Shown here: positions 1 through 11,125 of the stretch, piece after piece
How the letters are laid out: every line of letters starts with the position of its first letter
Position numbering within the stretch: the stretch's first letter is position 1
Assembly (NCBI RefSeq): GCF_037126465.1
Contig: NC_088202.1
Span: 83,556,160 to 83,620,159 of the forward strand
From: Ornithodoros turicata
Taxonomy: Eukaryota > Arthropoda > Arachnida > Ixodida > Argasidae
Length of the DNA: 64,000 nt
Direction: 5' to 3'
Notes under the pieces: generated by a model
Told to the model about the DNA's origin: nothing
The model's input: only the letters and a program-made list of their open reading frames with translations
Databases searched by the model: none
Program-made: the position numbers and the translations under genes

Positions 1-63
1 AATGAGCGTCTTAGCGTTGTTGCATGTTTGATCGAGAAGCCCGGGTGCCAGGGCAATTATGGC

Positions 64-1083
64 CAGGGTGTCGAACCGAAACGTTTTTCGTTCCGGTTTT
101 CGTTCCGGTTACATCATAAACGATCCGGTACCGGTTCTGCTCCGGAGCAAAAAAATAACGGTTCATACCGGTTTTTAACCGGTTCCGCTTCTGCTGGGAA
201 TACTCATCCCCACAAAAAAAAAAATCAAGGTTGCAAAATGTAAACCCGTTTATTCAGCATACATGGTATTTAATATTAATAGACAGCTGTGAAATTGGTA
301 GCTCCTGGTTCCTGTAGGTTACTGTCTGTTCAAATGGGCTTTCTCATTTCTTGAAGCGCATGCTACAAACGGACTTGTTTGTCTTGATGTCATACATAAA
401 GTACTTTCTTGCTGGGTTGGAGCGATTGCGCCCCATCCGAATGTCTGTTGCTACTGTCTAGCCAGCAAGCACCACCGCACGAGTACGACGCAAATCGAGG
501 AACACCTTCACTCACAAACGCCTCGACGGCTCCGTTTTATTTTCTTGGTGTCCTGTCCACAAAAGAGTTGCCACTTTGCACGGGCTTGCCCTCGCGTATA
601 CGTAAATGTATTCAACTTAGCTGCTCTCAAACAAGGGACGCGTTGCGCGACATTACCGATAAAGAAGCTGTTATGCAGCCCCCTTGTTGTTTACTTGAGC
701 AGAGTTTGGGGGGATCAAATTAAAACGAACACTACGGCACATTGCTAGAGAGTCACATGTACCTCGAAGTCTGTGTGCGTGCGCGAACGATAAACCATTA
801 CAAAGGGAGCCTAAGGGTCATACTATACCGACATACATTCCATCGTAACCGTAACCCTCGTATGGTATCATGACATGACTTCAGAGCACATGACGTCTCA
901 TTCGCCTATCCGTAGTCCAAACCGGCGAAGTTTTTTCTTGGACCGAAAACCGTTAAATTATTTTTCGGTTTCCCTCCTGAGCGAAAAAAATGTATACGGT
1001 TTCGATTCCGTTCCGGTTCGCACCAAAATAGCGTTTTTTTTTTCGGTTTTCGGTTCCGGTTTTCGGTTCGCTCCGACACCCTG
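64..1083. mobile_element. Non-autonomous hAT-type DNA transposon
   Basis: The ends are perfect 10-bp inverted repeats: CAGGGTGTCG at 64-73 and CGACACCCTG at 1074-1083. They are flanked by an 8-bp target-site duplication with one mismatch, ATTATGGC (56-63) and ATTATGAC (1084-1091). An 8-bp duplication with CAGGG-type ends is the classic signature of the hAT superfamily. Both subterminal regions are dense in CGGTT/AACCG motifs (about 74-190 and 905-1070), probably transposase-binding repeats. The 1020-bp interior has no plausible transposase reading frame, so it would have been moved by another element. Confidence 0.75.
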
Positions 1084-1091
1084 ATTATGAC

Positions 1092-1689
1092 ACGAGGCCG
1101 ACACGGATGAATTTCAATCCTTCTGAACGCTCAAGGACAAAAGTAATCACAAAAGCTTTCAACTGTGTCCATGAGATTTTCTTTGTTGTTCAACTATCAC
1201 TAGACCTTGTCCATTGAAGAATAAGGAGATGCACACATATATCAATACGTATTTAGTTAATGAAGTACAGCATAGCATACAAGGCACTCGTTGTGAAAAT
1301 TCAACATTTCTACATAGGTTTGCGAGCTTCATTTTAAGACAGAACCAATCAAAAAAACGTCACGCTATGTTGACCGCAAGACAGGGAAGGAAGTCGTAGT
1401 CCTACTGAAGGCCACACGGATGACCCTCAATGGTGTGCCCTGTATCTGTCTACCGCCTGCACAAGTAATGTCGTAATGTCGTGACGAGCTCTGGCTCCTC
1501 TTTGTTGATGCCAAACACTCACGTTAAACCTCACTGTGGCAGCAACAACTGTTACCAAATTTATCCAAGCACAGCACGCAACCCTGTAAACAGTGTAATG
1601 GCGCGCAGTATCATTAGTACCAACTACCGACACAGTAGTTCAACGCCGACGTGTCACGTGAACATGACTGAAAGTTCTTTTGAGGCTCA
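1092..1689. other. No gene seen
   Basis: Mixed-composition sequence between the hAT-type element and the minisatellite. Short reading frames on both strands overlap one another and resemble nothing known. No TIR pair, tandem repeat or splice-bounded exon was recognised. Confidence 0.5.
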
Positions 1690-2205
1690 TGTGCCTCCTA
1701 GTGACTTGAAGAGACGTCAAGCCATGAGGGTATTCACGAGGCGAGGGCTCGTGAGGATGAGGGGTCGTGAGGCCATGAGGGTCCTCATGACAAGAAGGTA
1801 CGTGAGGCCATGAGGGCCCTCATGAGGTGAGGGCACGTGAGGATGAGGACTCGTGAGGCCATGTGGGTCCTCATTAGGCGAAAGTACGTGAGGCGCCGTG
1901 AGGACATGAGGGCTCTCATGAGGTGAGGACACGTGAGGATGAGGACCCTCATGAGGTGAAGATACGTGAGGCCATAAGTGTTGTGAACAGCCTCATGAGG
2001 TGAAGGCATGTGAGGATGAGGATGGTGAGGCCTCTCGGGATCCCGATGCCCTGTAGTGAGGTTTGTGAGGGCAAAATATAAAATGAAATGTGACGGTGAG
2101 GGCGACTGAGGTTTAGTTAGTGGTGAGGAAAATTTGGTGAGGGTGAGTGAGGCCAATAAAGTCTGTGCTTCGTGAGGTGAGGATGAGTGAGGCCGCAGGA
2201 AAAGG
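1690..2205. repeat. GTGAGG-rich degenerate minisatellite
   Basis: About 500 bp built from variants of CGTGAGGCCATGAGGG, CTCATGAGGTGAGGGCACG and GTGAGGATGAGG, arranged irregularly with units of roughly 30-60 bp. Units contain the self-complementary words CTCATGAG and CACGTG. The right part (about 2045-2205) loosens into simpler GTGAGG strings. The minus-strand reading frames through this array are by-products of the repeat (runs of SPHE, LMRALMASR) and are not genes. Confidence 0.8.
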
Positions 2206-2734
2206 CCCACCTACGAGTGCCATTTGATGAGGGCGTTCTACGCGTGCCATTCACAACGTCAGTGTTGCATCCAAAAACATATGTACCTGTAATTCTACGC
2301 CTCAAAGTACAAGTTTTGCACGTATTTTGAAGTATGCTGCTGACAGACCGTTCTAGAACGGTTCCGGACGAAGTACTAAAAGCTACACGGGTCCAAACGA
2401 GTAGTAAAGCTGTTCAACGCACCTTTATTCGTCCTTTCGTATACTCGTAACAAAAGAAGCTGTAAGTTGCTCGGCTTGCCGCTGTGTACGCAATTATTCC
2501 GTAGGTTATGAGCACAAACACTGCAGTAGAATCCCATTCTTCGAAATTCTTCGAAAGTACACGCTGGTTCAGATCGAGAATACGGGTGAATTCGTCTTCG
2601 AAATAGCATCTCTGCCGAACACAACCACAACAAGCGGACGCCATGCTGTATTCCCGTCGGACGGGATGGAGTGACGTCACGGAGCTATGGAGGGGCCTTG
2701 TGTATGTAGGTGGTGTTGGGATATCCCGACGCGG
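2206..2734. other. No gene seen
   Basis: Unique-looking sequence between the minisatellite and the tandem-repeat complex. Overlapping short frames on both strands show no recognisable domain. Confidence 0.4.
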
Positions 2735-2811
2735 CGCCGGCGTGGCGGCAGGTGCAGCTGTGGTGGGGGACAGTTCCAGATGTGTCTGCGTGGGCTCGCC
2801 ATGGACTATCA

Positions 2812-4029
2812 CCCCGTTTACGTGAGACCGCTTAAAGCGAACCGAACCGGGTTAGCGGCCCCGGTGCGCTCATGTAAACGCCTCGGGCACTCCCAAGTGC
2901 GGCCCAACTTGGTCCGCTTCGGAGGGGTGGATCGAGTCGGTACGGTTCGCTTGGAGAACCCATGTAAACACCTCGGAGCGCTCCTACTGCATCCCCATTA
3001 GGTGGCGCTCTACGGATTTCTGCGCGCGTTGCATCATGGGAAGTATCACGTGGCGCTCCGCATTTGGCGCGCAGTACGAATTCCGATTGCTGTTTCCTGA
3101 ACTCGGCTCGCGCACATTTTTCTTTGCTGGATACTTGGACACCCAGACTGTCTTTCCGAAGGAATGCATTGCCAGCAACAATGGAAAAAGTGTACTTCGG
3201 GGCAAATCAGCAGCCAATACTCTGCTATGCGAGAGACAGTCTTTTCCAAGGTTTGAATTTAGCGGCCGGAAATGCGGATGCGTGAACGTCGCTTCCTTCT
3301 ACCGGGTCGTCATCGCTATCCTCCTCTCTCCATACGCTCGTGCTTGGAGTGACTCCTGCATGACCGCATGTAAACGATAGCGTTCCGGCTTCAATCTCGG
3401 GGCGCTCCGACTCGGTACGCTTCTAGCGCGACCATGTAAACGGGGTCCATGTAAACGCCTCGGAGCGCTCCCAAATGCGGGCCAACTTGGTCCGCTTCGG
3501 AGGGGTGGATCGAGTCGGTACGGTTCGCTTGGAGAACCCATGTAAACACCTCGGAGCACTCCTACTACTGCATCCCCATTAGGTGGCGCTCTACGGATTT
3601 GTTCGCGGCGCGTTGCATCATGGGAAGTATCACGTGGCGCTCCGCATTTGGCGCGCAGTACGAATTCCGATTGCTGTTTTCTGAACTCGGCTCGCGCGCA
3701 TTTTTGTTTGCTCGATACTTGGACACCCAGACTGTTTTTCCGAAGGAATCCCATGCCAGCAACAACGGAAAAAGTGTACTTGGGGGCAAATCAGCAGCCA
3801 ATACTCTGCTATGCGAGAGACAGCCGTTTGCAAGGTTTAAATTTAGCGGCCGGAAATGCGGATGCGTGAACGTCGCTTCCTTCTACCGGGTCGTCATCGC
3901 TATCCTCCTCTCTCCATACGCTCGTGCTTGGAGTGGCTCCTGCATGAACTCATGTAAACGATAGCGTTCTGGCTTCAATCTCGGGGCGCTTCGACTTGGT
4001 GCGCTTCTAGCAAGCCCATGTAAACGGGG
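2812..4029. mobile_element. TIR DNA element of uncertain superfamily
   Basis: The left end CCCCGTTTACGTGAGACCGC and the reverse complement of the right end, CCCCGTTTACATGGGCTTGC, form an imperfect inverted repeat that continues with GCTNNAAGCG. The surrounding repeat unit gives an empty-site reference (CATGGGCTATG in unit B), so insertion happened at CTAT. The word CTAT or TAT is present on both sides (2806-2809 and 4031-4034), consistent with a 3- or 4-bp duplication. The decamer CATGTAAACG or a close variant occurs about eight times inside. No transposase frame is present. Confidence 0.6.
2871..4029. repeat. Internal tandem duplication, about 580-bp unit, two copies
   Basis: Copy 1 (2871-3447) and copy 2 (3448-4029) are about 90 percent identical by eye. 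Both begin CATGTAAACGCCTCGG and contain GGTGGCGCTCTACGGATTT and ATGGGAAGTATCACGTGGCG, and both end near CATGTAAACGGGG. The paired reading frames at 3036-3380 and 3599-3964 (and their minus-strand counterparts) are simply these two copies and should not be taken as paralogous genes. Confidence 0.85.
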
Positions 4030-4500
4030 CCTATGGAAGCTGTGAGGAGGACCGGCGATGAAAGAAGGCTGAGGCTGCGACACGGCGCCGCCAAGCTGAG
4101 TAGGAGCAAGCCCGAAAGGCTCGTTTGCCTGCGGATGTTCTCTTGCGTTAGCTCTGTGTAGTGTCGTGTGGAGGGTTGTGTAGCGTTTGTGAAGGGTCAT
4201 TGAAGGGTTGTGAAGGGGAGTTCCAAAAGGGTTTTCAGGTTTTAACGCGGCGCCGGCAGTGCAGGTGCAGCTGTGGTGGTCGACAGTTTCAGATGTGTCT
4301 CCGTGGGCGCGGCATGGGCTATGAAAGGTGTGCAGGGGATGGGCGGCGAAAGAAGGGTGAGGCTGCGAGACGGCGCCGCCAAGCTGGATAGCAGAAAGCC
4401 CGAAAGGCTCGTTTGCCTGCGGATGTTTTCTTCTGTTAGCGTTCTGTAGGGTCGTGTGAAGGGTTGTGTAGCGTTGTGACGGGGAGTCTTTTCAAAACAC

Positions 4501-6140
4501 GGCATATCATCTTAAGAAGCATTCTAGCATTCTCGTTGATTTCCTTCGTTTCGAGAACGTGAATTTCGAGATCGGGGATTTCGCAACCGGGAATATCGAG
4601 GTCCTCCCCTCCCATTCTGCTATCTCGTTTTTGCCCGAGGTCCACCAATTAAAGAGTTAATCAATGAATTTTAGGCAAATATATAGTCACCTTGTAGTTA
4701 TATACTCCCTTCGACAGGATGTCCACCTGGCCGTAAAACTCAACTGCGAAAACTGCACCCATGCTGCTATCATAGCGGTTTGATAAAAAAATTGCAATAA
4801 TACAAAAACGCAGTGTATATGCATATGGAAATTGCACAGCGGCCACTCCAAACGCACGAGGTTCATCCCATACAGGAGGTTCATGTTTTCGTGACCTACG
4901 TGTCTCCCCGAAAAATAATGGAAGGACGTATCACAGGAATGCTTCCCAAAGCGCAAAAAGCGTCCAAAGCAGCTTCCAAAAACATTTAAAATTAGGGAGA
5001 AGGTTTACATGCAATGTCAGTTCGCCCATAACAAATATCTAAGTTTCTTACTAATTTTATTGACTTTCACAAATATTGGTACGATGCCAAGTTACTCCGA
5101 GAATTATTTCGGATAAAGTAAGACGATATTGTCAGTAACCTGCGTAGAGTCAGTAGTGTATAATGCATCTATCAGAAATCATGGCGTATAATACCTCTAT
5201 GGCACAAGCGTACACCATACGCGTGCAGCGGATCCGCAGTCATATCGGCATTAATGAGAATGAAGCAGCTGACAGGGAAGCGCTCTGTGCGCGACAACGA
5301 AAGCTCACAGGCAAGACATATCGGGGGGATTAGAGGGTAGACGAGAAATCTGCCTGTCTAGACCGGCGGCCCTTTGCGCAGGAGAGAAGGAAGTTTGGGC
5401 CGAGGGGAAGAGAAGGCTCGTTAACTCATTTGCTTATTACTAGCACAGCGTTATGGCCGCGCCTGAGGGTGAACGACCTTCAAAAAATTCCACAGGAGCT
5501 GTGTCGAGGAGCTTCACGCTATGAACGTTGCCACGACGATAGACTATCCCCTCGAGATATTTTACGATTGCTGTCGCAAAGCAGCTGCGGCACCGCAGTA
5601 ACCATAAGCAGATGGTGGAATGAAGCGGATGAGGAGTGTAGCGGCGCTGCTTTACAGACTCTATTCTAAATTTGCTTACAGTTTTTTTTTTTTTCGCTAC
5701 TATAGCCGCGACCAGCTCAAGCTTTACTTCGCCGGACCGAATGTCGACTGCCGGACCAAAAATGTCCCATACCGTGTATTCACACAATCGACGTTTCCCG
5801 AAACACTCCAGCGGAAAGACGCGCAGAACTTCCTGCTGCCACGTGAACGAGGGCACTCACTGTCATGCCTTTTCGTGCTCTTCTAGCCATGAGGAATATC
5901 CTGCGGCCCAGTCACAAGATATTCCGTAGCAGACGACAGGGCCTACAGTGCCTCCTTGTGTGTTTCCTTCCACTAGAACATTCGCTGGGATGTCGCTTCG
6001 TGAATACACGGGTACGGGAACGCGTTTCTGCATAGGACAGGTGTCCTAACCCCATCGACGTGTTCCACGTATGGAATGACAGATGATTCGCGGAGGAGTA
6101 AGATCGTTTTCACACGAGTCGGAGGGCGCTGAGACGAGCC
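4501..6140. other. No gene seen
   Basis: AT-richer sequence with no supported exon. A 15-base T run lies near 5680. Frames at 5440-5856 (minus) and 5620-5886 (plus) overlap each other in opposite directions and carry no domain. A short stretch resembling 16240-16270 (TCTGCTATCTC) hints at an old dispersed repeat but could not be delimited. Confidence 0.4.
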
Positions 6141-6144
6141 TTAA

Positions 6145-6772
6145 GGCCGGGCCGCATGGTGCGTGTTTCTGTGAATATCGCGCTCCGTAAAACTGTGCAT
6201 GGCCACGCACCGTGAAAAAATACGACTGTCAAACCGCATGGGGCGCAAATCCCGCTGCTGCGTGCAGAGCGGGCCATGCTTCTGATGTTTCGCGTGTAAT
6301 GGGGGTTGTGTACTGCTCTCCAGTGGCGAATCACCCCAGGTCATAGCCACGATATATTTGTTGTTGTTGGGCTTTGCATATGTGCTTTACGAAGTGTTGG
6401 CAACATTCTCCTCTCCATCCTGTTCCGTCCTGAAATGGTTGTTTTTGTGTGCATTCCTTTGTAATTGGTTTGCCTTTGGTAAAATGGACCCTCACGAGCG
6501 AAAGTTCTTCTACTTGAAGATGTCCTTTTGCAGCTTTTTCGTAAGAGCTGCCATTGCTAAAAAAACCAGTAGGATGCTGGACCGGAACCAGTAGTGACTC
6601 GCTGCGCCGTGATTGGTTGCTATCGGTGCCCGTGAACTGACTGCTCCGTGAAATATCAAACCTGCTCTGATGCAACGAATCACGCTCTACGAGCAGCTGC
6701 GACGCACAAAATTTCGCGCTGGGCGTGAAAACTCAGCATTTACGCAAGAAAAACGCATCACGCGGGCCGGCC
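6145..6772. mobile_element. TTAA-flanked MITE with long imperfect TIRs
   Basis: Left end GGCCGGGCCGCATGGTGCGT and right end (reverse complement) GGCCGGCCCGCGTGATGCGT form an inverted repeat that continues for about 40 bp with mismatches. TTAA sits directly outside both ends (6141-6144 and 6773-6776). A TTAA duplication is known from piggyBac and Kolobok elements. The same data could be read as the 3-bp TTA/TAA duplication of PIF/Harbinger, so the superfamily is open. The 628-bp body codes for nothing recognisable. Confidence 0.65.
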
Positions 6773-8018
6773 TTAAAGGGTCTCTGACCAGAAGCTGGAG
6801 AAACTTTTCCGCAGTTGCTACCGATAGAATACACAAAAGCAACTTGACATACGAAAATGCATGTTTCAACACCTCGTAGTTTTCGTAAACTCGAATTTTG
6901 AACATCGCGGTTCACGCCGACGCTGGCACACCTAGCGTCAAACCAAGAAAACGTACGCATATATAGAAAACTCAACTGGTCATCCCACTGGGATGACGTC
7001 AATCGCCCATGCAATCAACGCGCAGAATGCCGTCACGTGATCGAGCACTACAACAGCAACTTTCAGCAAGAACCAACATTTTTACACCGATATACTGTTG
7101 TCACAATGTCTGCTGCAAATAAAAAGTATGTATATACTTCGAAATCTGCGACCTGTTTTATAACTGCGATAATCCAATTAGCGACTTCCGTCGAAAGAAG
7201 AACTAGCTACGAGGCTACGAGATACGACGACTTTCGGGATCCAGCGCGCTGTTTCACAGCGTTAGTGTAGTGTGTGTATTTCCAAGTTTTCTTTATTTAT
7301 ATCTTTTGGAACAACGACCAATATATCGAGGTACACAGACTTCATTTGACATGCCTCGGTTGTCTCGTCAAAGCGAGATTTCTCGGCGGGCATTCAGTTC
7401 CGTACGATACTGCACGCTCAACCACAGCGGCAGGTATGGTTGGCAGCGGATTTTGTCAATCGTATTTGAAGAATGCAGACTATGAGGCGGACCCCTCAGT
7501 CTGAGTACAAAGAACCTCCGCCTACAGCAGTCCGCAGTGCTTTCCTTGAATCTATCTTCCAAGACTGTTGCATCTGGACGTGACGAGGTTAGTGTCTTCT
7601 GTATAATTTATACAGTGATTACTCTCCTTGTGATAATTACGTTCTGGCATGCAGATGTTAGCAGACCAGTTACGCAGCAAAGAAAAATAAGGATTAAAGA
7701 AAATTAAAGTTTATGCACTAAATCAAAAGATATACTGTACAATTCCGAGTGTTGTTCAGAATGCAGCCATGCCATTGCAAGTAAGCAACATCTACAGTAC
7801 GTAAAACGAAGCTGTGTATTGCGCATGTAGGTGTAACATTTTAATTGTCACAGCAGTGTGCACCAATGTAGTTCATGACTTCCTTGGACAAGATGTGGAA
7901 CCAAATGGTGGAAATACAAGGCAGGGATCAGGTACAAGTTTTCTTCTATTTGTTTTCCTTATAATATGCAGCATACTGCACATAATAAAGAAGGGCTCTG
8001 GATTCTAAAACAAAGCAG
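6773..8018. other. No gene; contains one end of a TTAAAGGG-type MITE
   Basis: The stretch beginning TTAAAGGGTCTCTGACCAG at 6773 matches, in inverted orientation, the word that ends near 13872 (reverse complement ATTAAAGGGCCTCTAACCAG). These look like termini of one dispersed MITE family, though neither copy could be paired with its other end. The rest shows no exon. Confidence 0.4.
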
Positions 8019-8700
8019 TTGAAATCCTTAGTTTACCCCAAGCTGTACTATTGTTGTCTAATCTGGGGAAACACCACAGAGGGCAACTACGATAAAATTG
8101 CATTGCACAAAAAAAGAAAGAAAGCCTGGTGTACGACAACCATGTCTACAGGTGCAATGTGCTGGACCCTCGTTGCAAAGAGGCCCACCAGGGGTGCCAC
8201 TACAATCCATCCATCCATCCATCCATCCAGCCCCTTAGCTCCTTCAAGACATGAAAATACAGTAGACAAAGTGTTCACTTGCAAATCAGACATTTATACA
8301 AAATTGCCTTGCAAATTCAGGATCTTTTAGCGCCATCTCAAACACTTGCCATTACGGTATGAAATCCATCACTGTACCACCTTACAAGGTTCCACTGCTA
8401 CGGACCAACTACGGAAATCAGCAGAAACCGTTCCTTTTCCGAACAAATTTTTTCAGCTGATTGGAAATGGCCTTCATGTGTCCAGTTTCAAAACAGAGTT
8501 ACACAAACTTGTTTAAGTCTTATTACGGACAGGCCACTCTGTTATGTATTTTTTTTGTGTGTGTGTGAAAATGTGCACAGCTCGGTGCAATTGTGTAATT
8601 TATTTATGTGGTTGTGATCTGCTGTATGCTCGTAGTGGTAATATCTCAGTTATCGCACACTGTATTGGTGCTAGGCACCCCATCAGGCTGATGCATTTCG
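8019..8700 (+). pseudogene. CR1/L2-like non-LTR reverse transcriptase remnant
   Basis: The plus strand at 8019-8123 reads LKSLVYPKLYYCCLIWGNT followed by a basic stretch. This matches the late reverse-transcriptase region of CR1/L2/Jockey-type elements (pattern L..SLVYP.L.YC..VWGNT). After an ATCC microsatellite, the segment near 8370-8450 contains YKVPLLRTNYGNQ and then a stop, matching the conserved R(T/S)NYG block that normally follows closely. The tail to about 8700 is AT-rich 3' UTR-like sequence. It is 5'-truncated, frameshifted and not functional. No target-site duplication was found. Confidence 0.6.
8204..8230. repeat. (ATCC)n microsatellite
   Basis: About six ATCC units in a row within the reverse-transcriptase remnant. 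Confidence 0.85.
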
Positions 8701-9427
8701 TGCCTGGTAGCCTCATTTAATTTTCTATGAAATGAGATCCTCACAAATTTATATGGCTCTTTTTAACAATGTTAGGGTAATGACTTCACGGAAGTGGAAG
8801 GAACAGGAGAGGAAGACATCTGCAATGGTTATGACAGTTGTCCGTCAGGTACGGGACCAATTTCTTTTATAAATATGGTATATAGCGTGAAGTTGTTACT
8901 AACAAAAAGTTTTTTTGTTGCCTTTAAAGGAATCTACAGGTGGTGAGCACGCGTAAGGACTAGACATACCTCAATACAACTTAGACCTGCCTGTTGCACA
9001 TGAGATGTGTGACTCTACCTACACACAGAAGCTTCTGCGGGTTCGATGCATGTATATTTTGAAACATGAAAGACAGAGTGCTAAAAATATATCTGAGGTG
9101 AAAAATTGAGCAGTTCATTGCAGTAATTCTATCGATTTATTTTCAGCATTTTGGGAAATATATAGTGATGGCAAGATTACCTGTGTTGCACTGCCAGACC
9201 ATCTGCTATTGGAGTTCCATTTCCTAGTTATTATATATAATAGCTGTTTGAGGCTATTACATATTTATTATGAAAGTTTTGTGCCTGAGAGTTCCTGCAA
9301 ATGTGCTCTGCGATGATCATACTGGACAGAGAGCTATGCCTGTATAATAACAGTGACTAATGTTCTTCTGCTCATACACCGATTCCTGGGGTACATCCCG
9401 CACCCTTGGAAGTCACTGGAGAGGCGT
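8701..9427. other. No gene seen
   Basis: AT-rich intergenic or intronic sequence with no usable frame on either strand. Confidence 0.45.
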
Positions 9428-9504
9428 GTTAGTTTAGCTCAATTGGTAAGAGCCCTGGATCGGTAATACACAAGATGTGGCTTCAAGTCCTACTACTGGC
9501 TAAC
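9428..9504 (+). repeat. tRNA-like head of a SINE (or tRNA pseudogene)
   Basis: This 77-nt segment folds as a tRNA in part. A 7-bp acceptor stem pairs GTTAGTT (9428-9434) with GGCTAAC (9498-9504), using two G-U pairs. The D stem pairs GCTC with GAGC. The A box reads TAGCTCAATTGG and the B-box-like word reads GCTTCAAGTCC. The anticodon stem no longer pairs well, no CCA is encoded, and unrelated sequence continues downstream. This fits a tRNA-derived SINE head better than a working tRNA. A loop reading TCGGTAA would give anticodon GGT if the ancestor was a tRNA. Confidence 0.6.
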
Positions 9505-9769
9505 CCTTCCAGTGACTGCCTTCTTTCATCATTCATTGCTTACGCACTTGATGCTTTGTATGTATTTGTCCTTTCTATGTGTTCCAGTCTCAGAACATCA
9601 ACTGCCATGTTCAAAAGAACTGGGATATGCCTCTGCAATCTGGAACCCATCCCAACATCTCTTAATCGACAAAGTAGAATTTGTACAGAACCGCACGGTT
9701 TGTTGCTCGTGATTATCATCCTTTTTCCAGCGTCTTAGCCATTAAACCCCAACCCTTTCTTACTCCTTT
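9505..9769. other. Probable SINE body
   Basis: Sequence following the tRNA-like head contains CCTTCCAGTGACTGCC and then T/C-rich text. It has no coding support and is taken as the SINE tail by position only. Confidence 0.3.
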
Positions 9770-10041
9770 GATTACCAGATCAGGTATCAGGCCTGGCATT
9801 CTTTCATAAGTTATATTACGGTCACCCTCCTCCCCACCCCACTTACTGACAATCCCCTCACAAGTTACTTCCAAGACTTGATGACCCGCACAAAGTACTT
9901 GCTCCACCTACACAAACAAAAAAATTCCTCTACTCTCCGCACCAGCTGATGGTGTCAAACTGGAATGACCTTCCTGCCCACATAGCATCAGAACAAAATA
10001 TATCGTCATTTATTTCCTATGATCATTTTCAGATCGAATGA
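9770..10041 (+). pseudogene. C-terminal end of a CR1/L2-like reverse transcriptase
   Basis: The frame ending at the TGA at 10039-10041 contains SNWNDLPAHIASEQNISSF. This is the hallmark C-terminal motif of CR1/L2/Jockey polymerases (pattern R.I..WN.LP..I). An upstream frame around 9800-9825 gives FHKLYYGH, matching the region that precedes it. Frames change in between, so the copy is broken. It is followed by an AT-rich 3' UTR ending near 10170 in AAATGAAATGAAG. It may derive from the same family as the remnant at 8019, though the two cover overlapping parts and are separate insertions. Confidence 0.6.
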
Positions 10042-11114
10042 ATTTCTTTGTGGTGAGTGTACGAATTTTGTGTATTTTTGTGTACATCATTTTGGTATTT
10101 GTCTTTTTTGGATACAAACCTCCCCCCTTTATGTAAATCCCTGCACAAGGCTCTTTAAAGTAAACAAATGAAATGAAGAACTTCGTGATACTTTCATAGT
10201 TGGAACATTTTTAATGCATATTTTAAAACAGTGGCTGCAAAAAAAGCGTCAGACACCGTTACAAAGGCTGCCGTCTGTATCAGGTGAATCATGATTTTTC
10301 CCAGAAGCCCAATAATGTATGACGCTGCATCACATATGCTATTTTGGAGCAATCTCTGCAGACATATTATGAAGATATTATCTGAGTGCCACAATAAACT
10401 ATATGAACCACATTTCATCATCTTTGACTACAACATGCCTATTTGAGCAGCCCAAGATACAAAGCTTGGTTCTTCAAGGTCTACATCCTACTCTAACTGG
10501 GTGTGCACTTTGCATACAAAAGGAAGATTGAGGTTTTCGATAGTTAACTTGTGTAGTGAGCACTTCTGCAGGACTGAGAGCAGGAACCGTATGTCACACA
10601 CAGGGCAACCTGCATATCAGTCTGATTTACTTCCACATAACGATCATTAAAATACTTGAGGTGCTTAAACAATACTATTTGGGTGCTATCAGACAGTAAG
10701 AGTTCGAACAACACTTACGACATACTGATTGAATGGGTGGGCAAAAGGATGCGTCAGAACAGGATTGGATTTGTGTCTGGTGGAATTGAGGGCCCAATGT
10801 AATTCTTACCAGGCGGAGCAGGCTGATGAGATCGTGCTTTGTGCCAGGGATCAGCACAATGGTTTATCCAGAATTCCAAGCATGGAGGGGTGTTGAAAAA
10901 AGTTGGGGGAGGGGGTCATTATTATAGTTACATCATTACCGGCATGTGTCTACAGCTGAAATTGCAAGGGCACACCCTGTAGGGGGTACTTCCATCTAGC
11001 ATCTTGGGTATTTAAAGCATGTAGTAGTTAGTATGGGAAAGGCTTTGCGTATCCTGTTCGCCGCGCAGACTGGTATAACGATTCTCTTGTTTTTTCCAAG
11101 TTTGTGCAACACCC
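10042..11114. other. 3' UTR of the LINE remnant, then no gene
   Basis: About 130 bp of probable LINE 3' UTR, then sequence without a supported exon or repeat structure. Confidence 0.4.
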
Positions 11115-11125
11115 ATCTCACGAAC

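Larger units (their letters stand above)
2735..4500. repeat. Two-unit tandem repeat (288-bp offset) split by a transposon
   Basis: Unit B (about 4246-4500) repeats unit A, which is read in two parts: 2735-2810 and 4031-4245. Shared landmarks are GCGGCGCCGG, CAGGTGCAGCTGTGGTGG, AGATGTGTCT, GGCGCCGCCAAGCTG and GCCCGAAAGGCTCGTTTGCC. The motif GGCGCCGCCAAGCTG occurs at 4084 and 4372, an offset of 288. Unit A is interrupted by the element at 2812-4029, and unit B shows the uninterrupted sequence across the same point. No protein is predicted here. Confidence 0.7.

Noticed and set aside
1717..2210. Minus-strand frames reading SPHE and LMRALMASR repeats
   Set aside because: Translation of the GTGAGG minisatellite.
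3036..3964. Pairs of similar frames at 3036-3380 and 3599-3964 looking like paralogues
   Set aside because: They are the two copies of a non-coding tandem duplication inside a transposon.
4661..4846. Minus-strand peptide AVFAVEFYGQVDILSKGVYN as possible exon
   Set aside because: No recognised family and no convincing splice borders.
5440..5856. 138-codon minus frame
   Set aside because: No domain and opposed by a plus frame over the same bases.
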